Assembly (NCBI RefSeq): GCF_022811925.1
Contig: NZ_CP065511.1
Coordinates: 4,271,501 to 4,335,500, forward strand
DNA length: 64,000 nucleotides
DNA from: Cytobacillus oceanisediminis
Lineage (GTDB): Bacteria > Bacillota > Bacilli > Bacillales > Cytobacillaceae
Reading direction: 5' to 3'
Under the pieces are notes generated by a model. The model ran no database searches. It was not told where the DNA came from and was given only the letters and a program-made list of their open reading frames with translations. Shown in pieces: positions 37,886-46,899 of this stretch; the first letter of the stretch is position 1, and every line of letters starts with the position of its first letter. The translations under genes were made by a program, and so were the position numbers.

Positions 37886-39574
37886 ATGACAGTGCAAATT
37901 GGCTTTGATTCTGCCTGGCAGGATGAATTCTTAAAAAGAATTGATGACGACGGCCCATGGGGAAATTGGGAGCTTTATAAACTGGCTGTAGAGGTTGAAA
38001 ATCACACGACTATTCCTGATTTTGAAGGCCTGCAGGCTCCAAAGCATCTGCCGAACCTTACTCCCCTCCCTCATCAGCTGGAAGTAGCCAGGCAGGTTGT
38101 TGAAAGCATGAACGGCAAAGCGATCCTTGCTGATGAAGTCGGTCTCGGTAAAACGATAGAAGCTGGTCTGATATTAAAGGAATATATGATCAGAGGACTC
38201 GTAAAAAAAGTCCTTATACTTGTTCCTGCTTCCCTCGTTTCACAGTGGGCCATGGAGCTGAACAGCAAATTTTTCATTCCGGCTGTGGCACAGCGGAAAA
38301 GCTATGTATGGGAACAATGCGACGTTGTGGTATCATCCATCGATACAGCCAAACGCAATCCCCATCGGGACATTATCTACAGCCTGGATTATGATCTGAT
38401 CATTATAGACGAAGCTCACAAGCTTAAAAATAATAAAACCAAAAACTATGAGTTTGTGCAAAACCTGAAAAAGAAGTTTTGCCTCCTTTTAACAGCAACA
38501 CCCATTCAGAATCGCATCAGTGAGATATTCAATCTTGTGTCCTTGCTCAAACCCGGCCACCTGGGCAATGAATCAGCCTTTTATGAGAATTATAAAAAGG
38601 ACTCGCGTTCTTTAAACGATGATGCACATCTAAAAGAACTCGTAAACAAAGTCATGATCCGCAACCGCAGGGCAGATACAGGAATCGAATGGACCAAAAG
38701 ACATGTGGAAACAATACCGATTGAATTTTCGCAGGCTGAGCGCGAGCTTTATGAAGCTGTAACAGAGCTGCGAGGGGAAGGTGATTGGGTCAGTTCCAGC
38801 CAATTTTCAGTGATGACCCTGCAAAGAGAGGCATGCAGCAGCAGGGAAGCTGTCTATTTTACCCTTCAGAATATGCTGAAAAGACAGGAACAGCCCTCAA
38901 TAGCTTTTCAGGAACAAATACAATGCCTTATTAAAAAAGTTGAAGCTGTCCAGCAAAATTCCAAAGCTCAAAAAGCTCTGGAATTAATACAAACAATAAA
39001 CGACAAGGTCATAATCTTTACTGAATACAGAGCAACACAAATGTATCTTCAGTGGTTTTTAAAACAATATGGAATTACATCTGTGCCGTTCAGGGGAGGA
39101 TTTAAAAGAGGCAAAAAGGACTGGATGAGGGAGCTTTTCCAAAAGAAAGCTCAAGTCCTGATTGCAACAGAAGCAGGCGGGGAAGGGATAAACCTGCAAT
39201 TCTGCAATCATATCATTAATTTCGATCTCCCCTGGAATCCAATGCGTCTCGAACAAAGGATTGGACGTATCCATCGTCTCGGCCAGGAAAAGGATGTCAT
39301 GATTTATAATTTTGCCACGAAAGATACAGTCGAAGAACATGTAATGAAGCTTTTATATGAGAAAATACATCTTTTCGAAAAAGTCATCGGTGATTTGGAT
39401 GATATTTTAACAAAACTTGAATTTGGCAGTATTGACGATCACCTTGTTGATATTTTCGGAAGATCAGCTTCAGAAGGTGAAATGCGAATCAAAATGGAGA
39501 ACCTGACGAGCATGATTCAATTTGCTGAAGATATGAAAGAAGGTGGGCTGAATGCAGCAACAGGAAATTCATAA
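37886..39574 (+). CDS. yqhH: SNF2-family helicase YqhH
   Basis: RapA/SNF2-like DNA translocase of 562 residues. Motif I is ILADEVGLGKTIEAG, motif II IIDEAHKLKNN, motif III LLLTATPIQN. The C-terminal helicase motifs include EAGGEGINLQF and QRIGRIHRLGQ. A role in remodelling RNA polymerase or DNA complexes is inferred from RapA. It is divergent from the gcv operon and overlaps yqhG by 23 bases, so the two are translationally coupled. Confidence 0.93.
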   Translation: MTVQIGFDSAWQDEFLKRIDDDGPWGNWELYKLAVEVENHTTIPDFEGLQAPKHLPNLTPLPHQLEVARQVVESMNGKAILADEVGLGKTIEAGLILKEYMIRGLVKKVLILVPASLVSQWAMELNSKFFIPAVAQRKSYVWEQCDVVVSSIDTAKRNPHRDIIYSLDYDLIIIDEAHKLKNNKTKNYEFVQNLKKKFCLLLTATPIQNRISEIFNLVSLLKPGHLGNESAFYENYKKDSRSLNDDAHLKELVNKVMIRNRRADTGIEWTKRHVETIPIEFSQAERELYEAVTELRGEGDWVSSSQFSVMTLQREACSSREAVYFTLQNMLKRQEQPSIAFQEQIQCLIKKVEAVQQNSKAQKALELIQTINDKVIIFTEYRATQMYLQWFLKQYGITSVPFRGGFKRGKKDWMRELFQKKAQVLIATEAGGEGINLQFCNHIINFDLPWNPMRLEQRIGRIHRLGQEKDVMIYNFATKDTVEEHVMKLLYEKIHLFEKVIGDLDDILTKLEFGSIDDHLVDIFGRSASEGEMRIKMENLTSMIQFAEDMKEGGLNAATGNS

Positions 39575-40346
39575 ATTCCTTGAAAGGTATTTTCACGCAA
39601 ATGGATGCGAAATAATTGATAAAGGCCCGGGGTATATAACCGTACAGCTGACGATTGATTTGGATAAGGAATTAATGAATCGCCCCTTTTATTGGCATTA
39701 TCTCGAAAAAACAGGCGGAGTCCCTAACCCCATGCAGCTTACACTTATTACAAACCAGCAGCTCGCCCCTGCGCATATTAAGGGGGAAGTCATTCATTTT
39801 GGCTCCCCAAGACTTCACCAGATCTTTCATTCAGCCCGAAACCTGGCAGGCTATATACGATTATATGAAAACCACCGGCAGGCACCAGGCATGCAGGTTC
39901 CATTAAGGCCATGGCTGGGAATGAACGTCCGCGTATCTTATCAATGCGACCGAAAAAGAGATGTCTTTAAATCCATCGGCCTCCAATTAATAAATGGGCA
40001 AATGGTCGAAAGCTTTCATGACAGATTGCTTGGCATGAGCCTTACACCAAAGATTCCCGACTACTCTTTCACTCTGTCTCCGCTCATTATGCCGGGGAGC
40101 GGTGTATTCAGGGTAGCTAATTTCATAAAGTCTGAAATTGAACAAGAAGAACATTTATGGGCTGATGAAGCCCGTAAGCGATGGCAAAAAGATCTCAACC
40201 TTCTTGAACATTTTTATGAAGATGCAGAAGAAAAGGGCGAAAGCTATGAAAACGAAAAAGCAGCCCTTCAAGAGCAATATGAGCCAAAAATTAATATCTC
40301 TATAATAAATGGAGGCCTCTTTTATCTGACAGACAGCGCAGTATGA
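39552..40346 (+). CDS. yqhG: YqhG family protein
   Basis: 264 residues, no membrane segment. Start MQQQEIHKFLERYFHANGC, with a segment rich in aromatic residues (NRPFYWHYLEKTGGVPNPM) and a charged helical C terminus. The YqhH-YqhG pairing is conserved in Bacillus, which suggests a common function, but none is known to me. Confidence 0.9.
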   Translation: MQQQEIHKFLERYFHANGCEIIDKGPGYITVQLTIDLDKELMNRPFYWHYLEKTGGVPNPMQLTLITNQQLAPAHIKGEVIHFGSPRLHQIFHSARNLAGYIRLYENHRQAPGMQVPLRPWLGMNVRVSYQCDRKRDVFKSIGLQLINGQMVESFHDRLLGMSLTPKIPDYSFTLSPLIMPGSGVFRVANFIKSEIEQEEHLWADEARKRWQKDLNLLEHFYEDAEEKGESYENEKAALQEQYEPKINISIINGGLFYLTDSAV

Positions 40347-40354
40347 AACCACAC

Positions 40355-40383
40355 AAAAAACCGGCAGACATTGCCGGTTTTTT
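40355..40383. terminator. Bidirectional terminator between yqhG and yqzE
   Basis: AAAAAACCGGCA, GACAT loop, TGCCGGTTTTTT: symmetric stem with A and T tracts for both converging genes. Confidence 0.9.
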
Positions 40384-40392
40384 GCATGAAAT

Positions 40393-40578
40393 CTATTTAT
40401 GTTTTTTTCTTCTCATGCCTAAATAGAAAAGATATGAAAACATTCCAAACCACCTGAATAAAAACGGCTCTTTCATGTCCTTTTTCTCTATTCTATGCCG
40501 TTTTCGCTCATCTTTGGGCTGATCAATATATTTTACCACTGTCTGTGTAAGATACTTAACATAATCGTTGGATTTCAT
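40393..40578 (-). CDS. yqzE: YqzE family small protein
   Basis: 61 residues, start MKSNDYVKYLTQTVVKYIDQP, a basic middle and a hydrophobic stretch FRWFGMFSYLFYLG before a Lys/Arg tail. Family and position next to comG match B. subtilis yqzE. Function unknown; possibly membrane-associated. There is no sinIR-tasA block between it and yqhG here. Confidence 0.85.
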   Translation of the reverse strand: MKSNDYVKYLTQTVVKYIDQPKDERKRHRIEKKDMKEPFLFRWFGMFSYLFYLGMRRKKHK

Positions 40579-40657
40579 TTGTCATACCTGCCTTTTTCCG
40601 CACATATTGCAATAACAGCTTGCTATATTATCATTTACAAGTATGTCCAACGAGTTT

Positions 40658-41155
40658 TCACCCTAAACAATCTATTATTTCTTGAATTATTTCTGCTTTA
40701 TCTTTATTAGTGGTATCAATGACCACATGGGCGGTTTCTTTATAAAGTGGCATCCTTTTTTCATAAAGTTCCTGAATCAGCTTTTTTTTATCGCCTTTCA
40801 GCAGTGGTCTGGAACGATCATTTTCAATCCGTTTAAATATTTCTTCCGGCGATGCATAAAGGAAGAAAACGATTCCTTTTTCATTCAGCATTTTTCTGTT
40901 TTCAGGCTTAACCACAATTCCCCCGCCAGTAGTAACAATTCCCTCTCTATTATTAAATTCATTTAAAATAAGCGTTTCAAGGTTTCTGAAGTATCCTTCT
41001 CCATGCTCTTCAAAAATATCATTAATATTTTTCTTCTCCCGCTTAACTATTTCTTCATCTGTATCGATTACATCTTGATTTAAGCAGGATGCAAGCTCTT
41101 TTCCAATTGTTGTTTTGCCGGCACCCATGAATCCGATTAAGTAAATTGGCTTCAT
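40658..41155 (-). CDS. aroK: Shikimate kinase
   Basis: Phosphorylates shikimate. 165 residues with P-loop GFMGAGKTTIGKELA, the shikimate-binding DTDEEI, TGGGIVVKPENR and RSRPLL lid segment. Start at 41155 after GGGGATAAAG; a GTG four codons upstream would run into the comGG end. Close behind the comG operon. Confidence 0.95.
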   Translation of the reverse strand: MKPIYLIGFMGAGKTTIGKELASCLNQDVIDTDEEIVKREKKNINDIFEEHGEGYFRNLETLILNEFNNREGIVTTGGGIVVKPENRKMLNEKGIVFFLYASPEEIFKRIENDRSRPLLKGDKKKLIQELYEKRMPLYKETAHVVIDTTNKDKAEIIQEIIDCLG

Positions 41156-41167
41156 CTTTATCCCCAC

Positions 41168-41551
41168 TCAGTTCTTTTCAATCCATTTTATCATTTTTTG
41201 CAGATCCGTGTCATAGTAAGCATATCCGGAAATTTCCTTATCAGAGCCAATTTTCGTTTTGAAAGTAATTTGAATTAAGCTTGTTGCCACTGGTGAAACT
41301 TCATATGAAACAGATCCATTTTTAAACGAATAAATTCCTGATTTTTCCGGGTTTATATTTTCTCTCAGCATTTTTTCAGTTTTTTTAAAGGAACACAGTA
41401 AATAATACTCCTGCATCATGACGGTTTCCGCCTGATTCACTATCCTTTTCTCAGAAATAAATTGATCTAATTGAATCGTAAGGAGAAAGAGTGCAGCCAG
41501 AATGATTGCTAAAGTAAGCGGATAAGAAAATCCCTCCTGATTACGGTACAT
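41168..41551 (-). CDS. comGG: Competence protein ComGG
   Basis: Minor pseudopilin-like protein of the DNA-uptake pseudopilus. 127 residues with one N-terminal hydrophobic segment (YPLTLAIILAALFLLTIQ). It lacks a full prepilin cleavage motif, as ComGG does elsewhere. It begins at 41551 after GGAGG, overlapping the end of comGF. Confidence 0.88.
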   Translation of the reverse strand: MYRNQEGFSYPLTLAIILAALFLLTIQLDQFISEKRIVNQAETVMMQEYYLLCSFKKTEKMLRENINPEKSGIYSFKNGSVSYEVSPVATSLIQITFKTKIGSDKEISGYAYYDTDLQKMIKWIEKN

Positions 41552-42020
41552 CAACATCCTCCATATCCATCAGGTAATAAAGAAAAGCGGACTGCTCCTG
41601 ATCAAAATTATCCGATACATTTATTTCAACTCCGCCATTGAAGGAACTGAATGTAATTGCATCAAGCTTTTGAAGGACAATTTCATGGCCTTTCATATCC
41701 ACTCTCCTCCTCAAATTGGAACCATATTTTTCATAAATCACACTTTTCCCGTCTATCGTTAATACAATTGAAACTGGTGATATATCTGCAGTATCAGCAA
41801 GCCTTATCTCTTTTTTCAGCTGATTGATAAATACATGCCACTCAAGTCTTTGTGTCCTGGCTTCCATTTTCCAGTCCTGAAAGAGGAAATTAAAGCTGAC
41901 CGGCAATAAGGAAACGATCATTGAGAATATTGAAAACGCAAACAGCATTTCCAGCATGGTAAATCCATTATTATTGAAATACTTCACACTTTTCTTTCGT
42001 TCTATCCCGTACATTTTCAT
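41541..42020 (-). CDS. comGF: Competence protein ComGF
   Basis: Minor pseudopilin. Prepilin-like NNNGFTMLEMLFAFSIFSMIVSLLP places a cleavage site before a hydrophobic helix (about 18-45). 159 residues; the start is either 42020 or two codons later. It overlaps comGE and comGG, in keeping with tight coupling. Confidence 0.9.
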   Translation of the reverse strand: MKMYGIERKKSVKYFNNNGFTMLEMLFAFSIFSMIVSLLPVSFNFLFQDWKMEARTQRLEWHVFINQLKKEIRLADTADISPVSIVLTIDGKSVIYEKYGSNLRRRVDMKGHEIVLQKLDAITFSSFNGGVEINVSDNFDQEQSAFLYYLMDMEDVDVP

Positions 42021-42300
42021 ATCTTATGCAAACCTCCATAAATCCTTGGTTTTCCTTAAGGAATATTTCATAGACTGTTTGATTTCTTTTCATAGTCTTC
42101 TCCTCAGGAAAACGCCCTTCCGAGGCGGCCTGCTGAAGATACTCATAAAGCAGCTGCGTGCTTTCGTAATCCTGTTTTACCTCTTCAGAATGCTCAATAG
42201 CCTTAATGACAAGAGGAAACATTATGCCCGCTGCAAGCAGCATCCCTGATAAAGAAAGCAGGAGCTCAGCCAAAAAGAAGCCTTCATTCCTTCTCCACAT
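41971..42300 (-). CDS. comGE: Competence protein ComGE
   Basis: Minor pseudopilin, 109 residues. The prepilin-type N terminus RRNEGFFLAELLLSLSGMLLAAGIMFP is recognisable. It overlaps comGD by 17 bases and comGF by 50 bases. Confidence 0.88.
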   Translation of the reverse strand: MWRRNEGFFLAELLLSLSGMLLAAGIMFPLVIKAIEHSEEVKQDYESTQLLYEYLQQAASEGRFPEEKTMKRNQTVYEIFLKENQGFMEVCIRYENVRDRTKEKCEVFQ

Positions 42301-42724
42301 AAAATCTCCCTCTTCCGATTAAAAAGGTAATTTTGTATTGATCCTTGTCTGCTTTGACATAGAAGGTACCGAATTTATTTGTAATACCGCCTGGCCCATA
42401 TTGAAAAAACAATGGCATGGTACCCTCCTTAATCTCAATGATTCCCGGATATTCTCTGCTAATGATAGGATCAGCTGCAAGCTTTACCTGAGCAAAATAC
42501 CTGTTCTCCTCGGGAACAATCTGAATAGCTACATCTGTCTGATGTGTTATGGCATAGTTTTGGGCATAAAGCAGGTCAGACTTTAATTGGGAAAAGAACA
42601 TTATCTTTTCAAGATGGATGAATTGCGTTTTTAGAAGAACAGCTGTAATCGTGGCAATAATAAGGAAAATACTGAAAATGAATAGAGTTTCTATTAATGT
42701 AAAACCTTCTTTGTTTTTTATCAT
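42284..42724 (-). CDS. comGD: Competence pseudopilin ComGD
   Basis: Minor pseudopilin, 146 residues. Prepilin motif KNKEGFTLIETLFIFSIFLI at the N terminus, followed by a hydrophilic globular part. It overlaps the comGC stop by four bases. Confidence 0.92.
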   Translation of the reverse strand: MIKNKEGFTLIETLFIFSIFLIIATITAVLLKTQFIHLEKIMFFSQLKSDLLYAQNYAITHQTDVAIQIVPEENRYFAQVKLAADPIISREYPGIIEIKEGTMPLFFQYGPGGITNKFGTFYVKADKDQYKITFLIGRGRFYVEKE

Positions 42725-43047
42725 GACCCTGCAGATTCAACCTTCCCCTCTGCAGAAATCTTAATGGCATCTCCATTTGGACAAGTAGTGGTTTCGGCAT
42801 TGAGATATTGAGCATCCACTAAATCCTGTATATCCGAAGGAAGCTCTTTATTGTCAATTTCATATGCCTGAACCTGGGCCTGCACCATTTTAACAAACGC
42901 ATCGCATCCCTTGCTGTTTATTTTTGAATTGTGTTTCGTTACATTCGGAATGGTGATAATTAAAAGCACCGAAATCACCAATAAAACAATCATCATTTCA
43001 ATGAGCGTGAACCCTTTGTCATTGTTGTTTACTATGCGCCATTTCAT
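42721..43047 (-). CDS. comGC: Major competence pseudopilin ComGC
   Basis: Main subunit of the competence pseudopilus. 108 residues with the type IV prepilin signal NDKGFTLIEMMIVLLVISVL (Gly-Phe cleavage, Glu at +5). It has two later Cys residues (in GCDAF and TTCPN) that can form the known intramolecular disulfide. Starts at the comGB stop. Confidence 0.95.
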   Translation of the reverse strand: MKWRIVNNNDKGFTLIEMMIVLLVISVLLIITIPNVTKHNSKINSKGCDAFVKMVQAQVQAYEIDNKELPSDIQDLVDAQYLNAETTTCPNGDAIKISAEGKVESAGS

Positions 43048-44078
43048 TAAAATCCCTCCAATAGATGAAACATAGGCAGCAGAACCGCCAAATACATTGA
43101 GACTATTAAAAACCCGATAAACATATATAAAATAGGCTGAATCATTTTTAGGAGTTTTTCTGTCTTTTCTTCCAATTTGTTTAGGCAGTGCCTGCTGAAA
43201 AAAGATAATTCCTGGTCCAGCCTGCCATTTTTTTGACCATGTCTGATAATATTGGCCAGTTCCCTTTCAAAAAAAGGATAACTCATTAGTATATCCTCAA
43301 GCCTATTCCCCTCTCGGAGTTTGATTTTCACGGCTTCACCCAAGGCACTGTAAAAAGGCTGCTTATCATTCTTCTCAAAAAGACTAAGCGCCTCATGTAT
43401 GGATAGGCCGCCATTTAAAAGGTGACTGAGCTGTACAGCAAAGAAATGGGTGTAGTAAAGGCGAAGAAAATGGCCTCCTGCAGGAACTTTTACCATGATC
43501 TTTTTTTGCTGGATAGGGGAAAGGTTTCTGAATCTAAAAAAATAGTATATAAGCAATGGGACTAAACCGAAGAGTGCAAGCAGAATGAATAATGGGAGAA
43601 GGTCCCCAAACAAATAAACGGCTTTTGTGAAGAAATTAGGCTGAAGGTGCATGGAAACGAATAAAGAAGAGAAACGGGGCAGCAGGACTTTATCAACGAA
43701 AACAAATAGGAATGCGGTTATGAACATCAGGAAAATAGGATAGGCCATCAATTTTTTCAATTTTTCAATGTCCTTGCCTTTTCTCAGCACCATTTCGCTT
43801 CCTTCAAGAAATGCAGAAGCAAGACCGCCATGCTGTTCAGCAAAAAATACATAGCCAATCAGATTTTTATTAAAATTCATGTTTGCAAGGATTTGATAAA
43901 ATGGAAATCCTTCTTTCAATTGAGAGTGGCACTGGCTGATTTCATGTTTTCGTTTTGGCGGCAGCTGATGCATCAGTGATTCCAGTGCCTCAGATAAGGG
44001 GTACCCTCTGGACAGCAGTTCTCCTGTATTCTTCAGAAACAAACCCTGTTCTTGAATGGTCCATTTACTTGTCTGCAT
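43047..44078 (-). CDS. comGB: Competence inner-membrane protein ComGB
   Basis: Polytopic PilC/GspF-type platform protein for pseudopilus assembly. 343 residues with three main hydrophobic segments (about 107-130, 155-185, 315-340) and two repeated helical cytoplasmic parts. Overlaps comGA by 14 bases. Confidence 0.94.
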   Translation of the reverse strand: MQTSKWTIQEQGLFLKNTGELLSRGYPLSEALESLMHQLPPKRKHEISQCHSQLKEGFPFYQILANMNFNKNLIGYVFFAEQHGGLASAFLEGSEMVLRKGKDIEKLKKLMAYPIFLMFITAFLFVFVDKVLLPRFSSLFVSMHLQPNFFTKAVYLFGDLLPLFILLALFGLVPLLIYYFFRFRNLSPIQQKKIMVKVPAGGHFLRLYYTHFFAVQLSHLLNGGLSIHEALSLFEKNDKQPFYSALGEAVKIKLREGNRLEDILMSYPFFERELANIIRHGQKNGRLDQELSFFSRHCLNKLEEKTEKLLKMIQPILYMFIGFLIVSMYLAVLLPMFHLLEGF

Positions 44079-45135
44079 TATCGTGCACCCACCTGCTGTA
44101 CTCAGTTTCCTTTATATATCCAAGAGCAATCCCTTTATTTATTACCTCTTTAAGTGTGCGATACTTAACAAGGCTGATTTCGCCTCTTGCCTTCTTTATA
44201 GAGGCATTAAGCGCTCTTCCTGCAAGAAGCTCAAACACACTTGCCCTTTTCCACCTGCCGTATCCATAGCAGAATGGAGAACATTCCCCTTCACAATAAG
44301 GGCAATTCAATTCGACAAGGCGCTGAGCCGTGACAGCCACTAGGGTCTGCTCAATTTCCATCATATTCACCCCAAACTCAGCTAAACGATATACAGCCCC
44401 CTGAGCATCCCGAGTATGCATCGTGCTTAAGACAAGGTGACCTGTAAGCGCTGCTCTAACTGCAATCTTCGCAGTTTCAGCATCCCTGATTTCACCCACC
44501 ATAATGATATCGGGGTCATGCCGAAGGATTGCTTTCAAGCCTGCGGAATAAGAGACGCCCGCTTTCTCATTCACTTGAACTTGAAGAACCAAGTCATTCT
44601 CTTTTTCAATCGGATCTTCCAGGGTAATCACATTGCGATGGAACATATGGGAGGTTTCATTCAGCAGGGAATACAATGTTGTGGTTTTTCCGCTTCCGGT
44701 TGGGCCTGTGAAAATAATTAATCCATGAGCATGCTTCAGTAATGCAAGCATTTTTCTGGTCATGTCTGGAAAAAGGCTGATTTTTAAAAAAGGAATTTGT
44801 TCCTGCTGAGGCAGAATTCTGATAACGAGGCTTTCGCTGTGGCTTGATGGGAGGGTTGAAAATCGCATTCCAATCATTTTTCCATCTACTTCAAGAGAAT
44901 AGGCACCGCTTTGCGGCCGTCTTTTTTCACCAATGTCCATCGAAGCGGTAAATTTAAAATGAGAAATCAGTCTGTCGCACTCTTCTTTGGGGAGATAAAG
45001 CCTGGGGGTCAATTGGCTGCCGAACCTCAGCTGAATTAGTGTATCTTTTCTTCGGGGAATAATGTGGATGTCGGAAGCATGGCTCCTGACTGCGTCTTTG
45101 ATAATTCGTTCTGCCATTCTTTCAATTATACTCAA
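44065..45135 (-). CDS. comGA: Competence ATPase ComGA
   Basis: PilB/GspE-type traffic ATPase at the base of the pseudopilus. P-loop GPTGSGKTT (about 144-152), Asp box ITLEDPIE, Walker B DIIMVGEIRDAETAKIAVRAALTGHLVLSTMHT. A Cys-rich part (CPYCEGECSPFC) suits a metal site. TTG start at 45135 about nine bases after GGTGG; an ATG at residue 7 is the alternative. No convincing ComK box (AAAA-N5-TTTT pairs) was seen upstream. Confidence 0.95.
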   Translation of the reverse strand: MSIIERMAERIIKDAVRSHASDIHIIPRRKDTLIQLRFGSQLTPRLYLPKEECDRLISHFKFTASMDIGEKRRPQSGAYSLEVDGKMIGMRFSTLPSSHSESLVIRILPQQEQIPFLKISLFPDMTRKMLALLKHAHGLIIFTGPTGSGKTTTLYSLLNETSHMFHRNVITLEDPIEKENDLVLQVQVNEKAGVSYSAGLKAILRHDPDIIMVGEIRDAETAKIAVRAALTGHLVLSTMHTRDAQGAVYRLAEFGVNMMEIEQTLVAVTAQRLVELNCPYCEGECSPFCYGYGRWKRASVFELLAGRALNASIKKARGEISLVKYRTLKEVINKGIALGYIKETEYSRWVHDNADK

Positions 45136-45281
45136 CTACTTATGCACCACCTTTATTATTTGTTATAGATTATTATTCGACTAATCCCGAGCATTACCTC
45201 CATATTCCGGCAAAACTTTTTGACGAATTTGTGAATAAATTAATTCTTTCTTTTCATACTAAAAGTGTACCAAATGAATGA

Positions 45282-45353
45282 TGGGCTATAGCCAAGCGGT
45301 AAGGCACCGGACTTTGACTCCGTCATGCGCAGGTTCGAATCCTGCTAGCCCAG
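45282..45353 (+). tRNA. tRNA-Gln (anticodon TTG)
   Basis: Cloverleaf: acceptor TGGGCTA with TAGCCCA, D arm GCC...GGT region, anticodon stem CGGAC...with loop CTTTGAC giving TTG, and T arm GCAGGTTCGAATCCTGC. The CCA is not encoded. A lone tRNA gene in a non-coding gap between comGA and mgsR, with its own terminator. Confidence 0.95.
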
Positions 45354-45360
45354 TAATTAT

Positions 45361-45389
45361 GGAAGGACACCAGATGTTCCTTCCTTTTT
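45361..45389 (+). terminator. Terminator of tRNA-Gln
   Basis: GGAAGGA, ten-base loop, TCCTTCC then TTTTTC, seven bases beyond the tRNA. Confidence 0.82.
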
Positions 45390-45430
45390 CAAAAAAAAAG
45401 AGAATGCGCATTATATACGCATTCCTCTTA
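45390..45430 (-). terminator. Terminator after mgsR
   Basis: Minus strand: AAGAGGAATGCG, loop, CGCATTCTC then TTTTTTTTT. Placed five bases beyond the mgsR stop. Confidence 0.85.
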
Positions 45431-45434
45431 AAAT

Positions 45435-45788
45435 CTATTTCGCAATATTCTTAAATGCATCCGGATTATAGCCTATGACAATTTTATCTCCGTTTGTCAG
45501 TATTGGCCTCCGCAGCAGTTTTGGCTCCTTAATTACCATTTGCACCACTTCCGATAAAGATAATTCCTCAAGGTTCTGTTCCAGCTTTTTAAATGTTTGG
45601 CTCCGGGTCGCGAGCAGCTCGTCAAGGCCGCTTGTTGTTAAGGAAAGGATTTTTAGTAATTCTCTTGGTGATGGAGTCTCCCTGAAGAGATGCCTTTCTT
45701 CAAAATCAATTGAATGGGCTGTCAGCCATTTTTTCGTCTTTCTGCAGGAAGTACAGCTGGGATATGTGAAAAATGTCAATTGGCTCAT
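45435..45788 (-). CDS. mgsR: Spx/MgsR-family regulator (YqgZ)
   Basis: ArsC-like thioredoxin-fold protein of 117 residues that binds RNA polymerase alpha C-terminal domain. The redox CxxC (C12-T-S-C15) is kept, then FRETPSPRELLKILSL and PILTNGDKIVIGYNPD. In B. subtilis MgsR drives part of the general stress response. The locus matches B. subtilis yqgZ. Confidence 0.9.
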   Translation of the reverse strand: MSQLTFFTYPSCTSCRKTKKWLTAHSIDFEERHLFRETPSPRELLKILSLTTSGLDELLATRSQTFKKLEQNLEELSLSEVVQMVIKEPKLLRRPILTNGDKIVIGYNPDAFKNIAK

Positions 45789-45999
45789 ACCTCTTCACCT
45801 CACAAAATTCAGTATTTTATTTATATTTATTGTACACCATTTGTATAATTAATGTACACACTTTTGTATAAGTAATTAAACTTCATTTGTGAACATTTTC
45901 TAAACTTATAGTGTTTACAGTGTTAACCTCAATCGACTGTATTATAATGGAAGCAGGCCAGGAAGGCGCCAGCTCAATCCTATAAGAGACAAGCTGATG

Positions 46000-46029
46000 A
46001 CCTCGGGAATAAATAACCCTTTTGAGGTG
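46000..46029 (+). promoter_or_regulatory. Possible hairpin covering the ribosome site of the HTH gene
   Basis: ACCTC (46000-46004) can pair with GAGGT (46024-46028), the ribosome-binding core of the next gene. An inner GGG/CCC pairing is offset by an internal loop. This could restrict translation; stability is modest and the idea untested. Confidence 0.3.
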
Positions 46030-46036
46030 ACAATAA

Positions 46037-46735
46037 ATGGAGCAAACATTAAAAATAACTAATGTGTTATCCGATCCAACCCGCTATTATATTTATCAAT
46101 ACATTACGAAAAGACATAAAGATGTGACCGTACAGGAGATTGCAGATAATTTCAGCATTCATCCCAATGTTGCAAGATTGCATTTATCCAAGCTCGAAGA
46201 TGTCAATATGCTTGTATCCGAAACAAAAAAGACAGGCAAAGGCGGAAGGCCAAGCCGGTTATATCGGTTATCTGATGATGTAATTCAGCTGCATTTTCCT
46301 TACAGGGATTATCAGCTGCTTGCCAAAATAGCCATGGAGACAATGCTGGAGTTAGGTGAAGAAGGAAGAAAGGCACTATATTCGACAGGAAAAAAATTTG
46401 GCAGAGAGCTGATCCAGCAAGAGCTTAAAAGATTTGCAGATACAGAAAAACTTACCTTTGACCAGAAATTAAACATCCTAAAGCATGCTGCTGATATGTC
46501 AGGTTTTCACCCTGAATTTGATGCTAATGACGAAAAGACCATTGTTTATTTCCAAATTTATAATTGCCCATTTAAAGAGGTTGCAGCTCGGCATGCAGAG
46601 CCTGTGTGCAATATGCATTATGAATATTTGAAGGGGATGTTTGAAAGTTTGTTTGATTCCATTCAGCTGGTGGAAAAGCAAAATATGCTGACTGGCTGTG
46701 ATGCATGCTCCTACCAGGCAATTGTTGGAAACTAA
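46037..46735 (+). CDS. Winged-helix regulator with cysteine-rich SufR-like C terminus
   Basis: 232 residues. The N-terminal winged helix (about 5-80) has VQEIADNFSIHPNVARLHLSKLE and the wing KGGRPSRLY. The C-terminal half carries four cysteines: C177, C191, C221 and C224, in CPFKEVAARHAEPVC and GCDAC. The spacing resembles SufR-type regulators that bind an iron-sulfur cluster, so redox or iron sensing is likely, though inferred. A ribosome site GAGGTG lies seven bases upstream. Monocistronic, between mgsR and yqgY; target genes cannot be told from context. Confidence 0.8.
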   Translation: MEQTLKITNVLSDPTRYYIYQYITKRHKDVTVQEIADNFSIHPNVARLHLSKLEDVNMLVSETKKTGKGGRPSRLYRLSDDVIQLHFPYRDYQLLAKIAMETMLELGEEGRKALYSTGKKFGRELIQQELKRFADTEKLTFDQKLNILKHAADMSGFHPEFDANDEKTIVYFQIYNCPFKEVAARHAEPVCNMHYEYLKGMFESLFDSIQLVEKQNMLTGCDACSYQAIVGN

Positions 46736-46899
46736 ATAACACCCAGAGAAAATGGCGGGAAAAATGGCCATGCTCAGCAAGCCTATCTTTTTTTTCCTGC
46801 TCTTTTCTGTACTATTTTGAAACCATTATTTACTTTTATTGAGCATTTACTTTATAATATTGTAGTGATGGACTTGTAAGGGTAAAAGGAGGGATACAT

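Noticed and set aside
45136..45281. ComK box pair upstream of comGA
   Set aside because: A/T runs exist but no pair with the AAAA-N5-TTTT spacing; not supportable.
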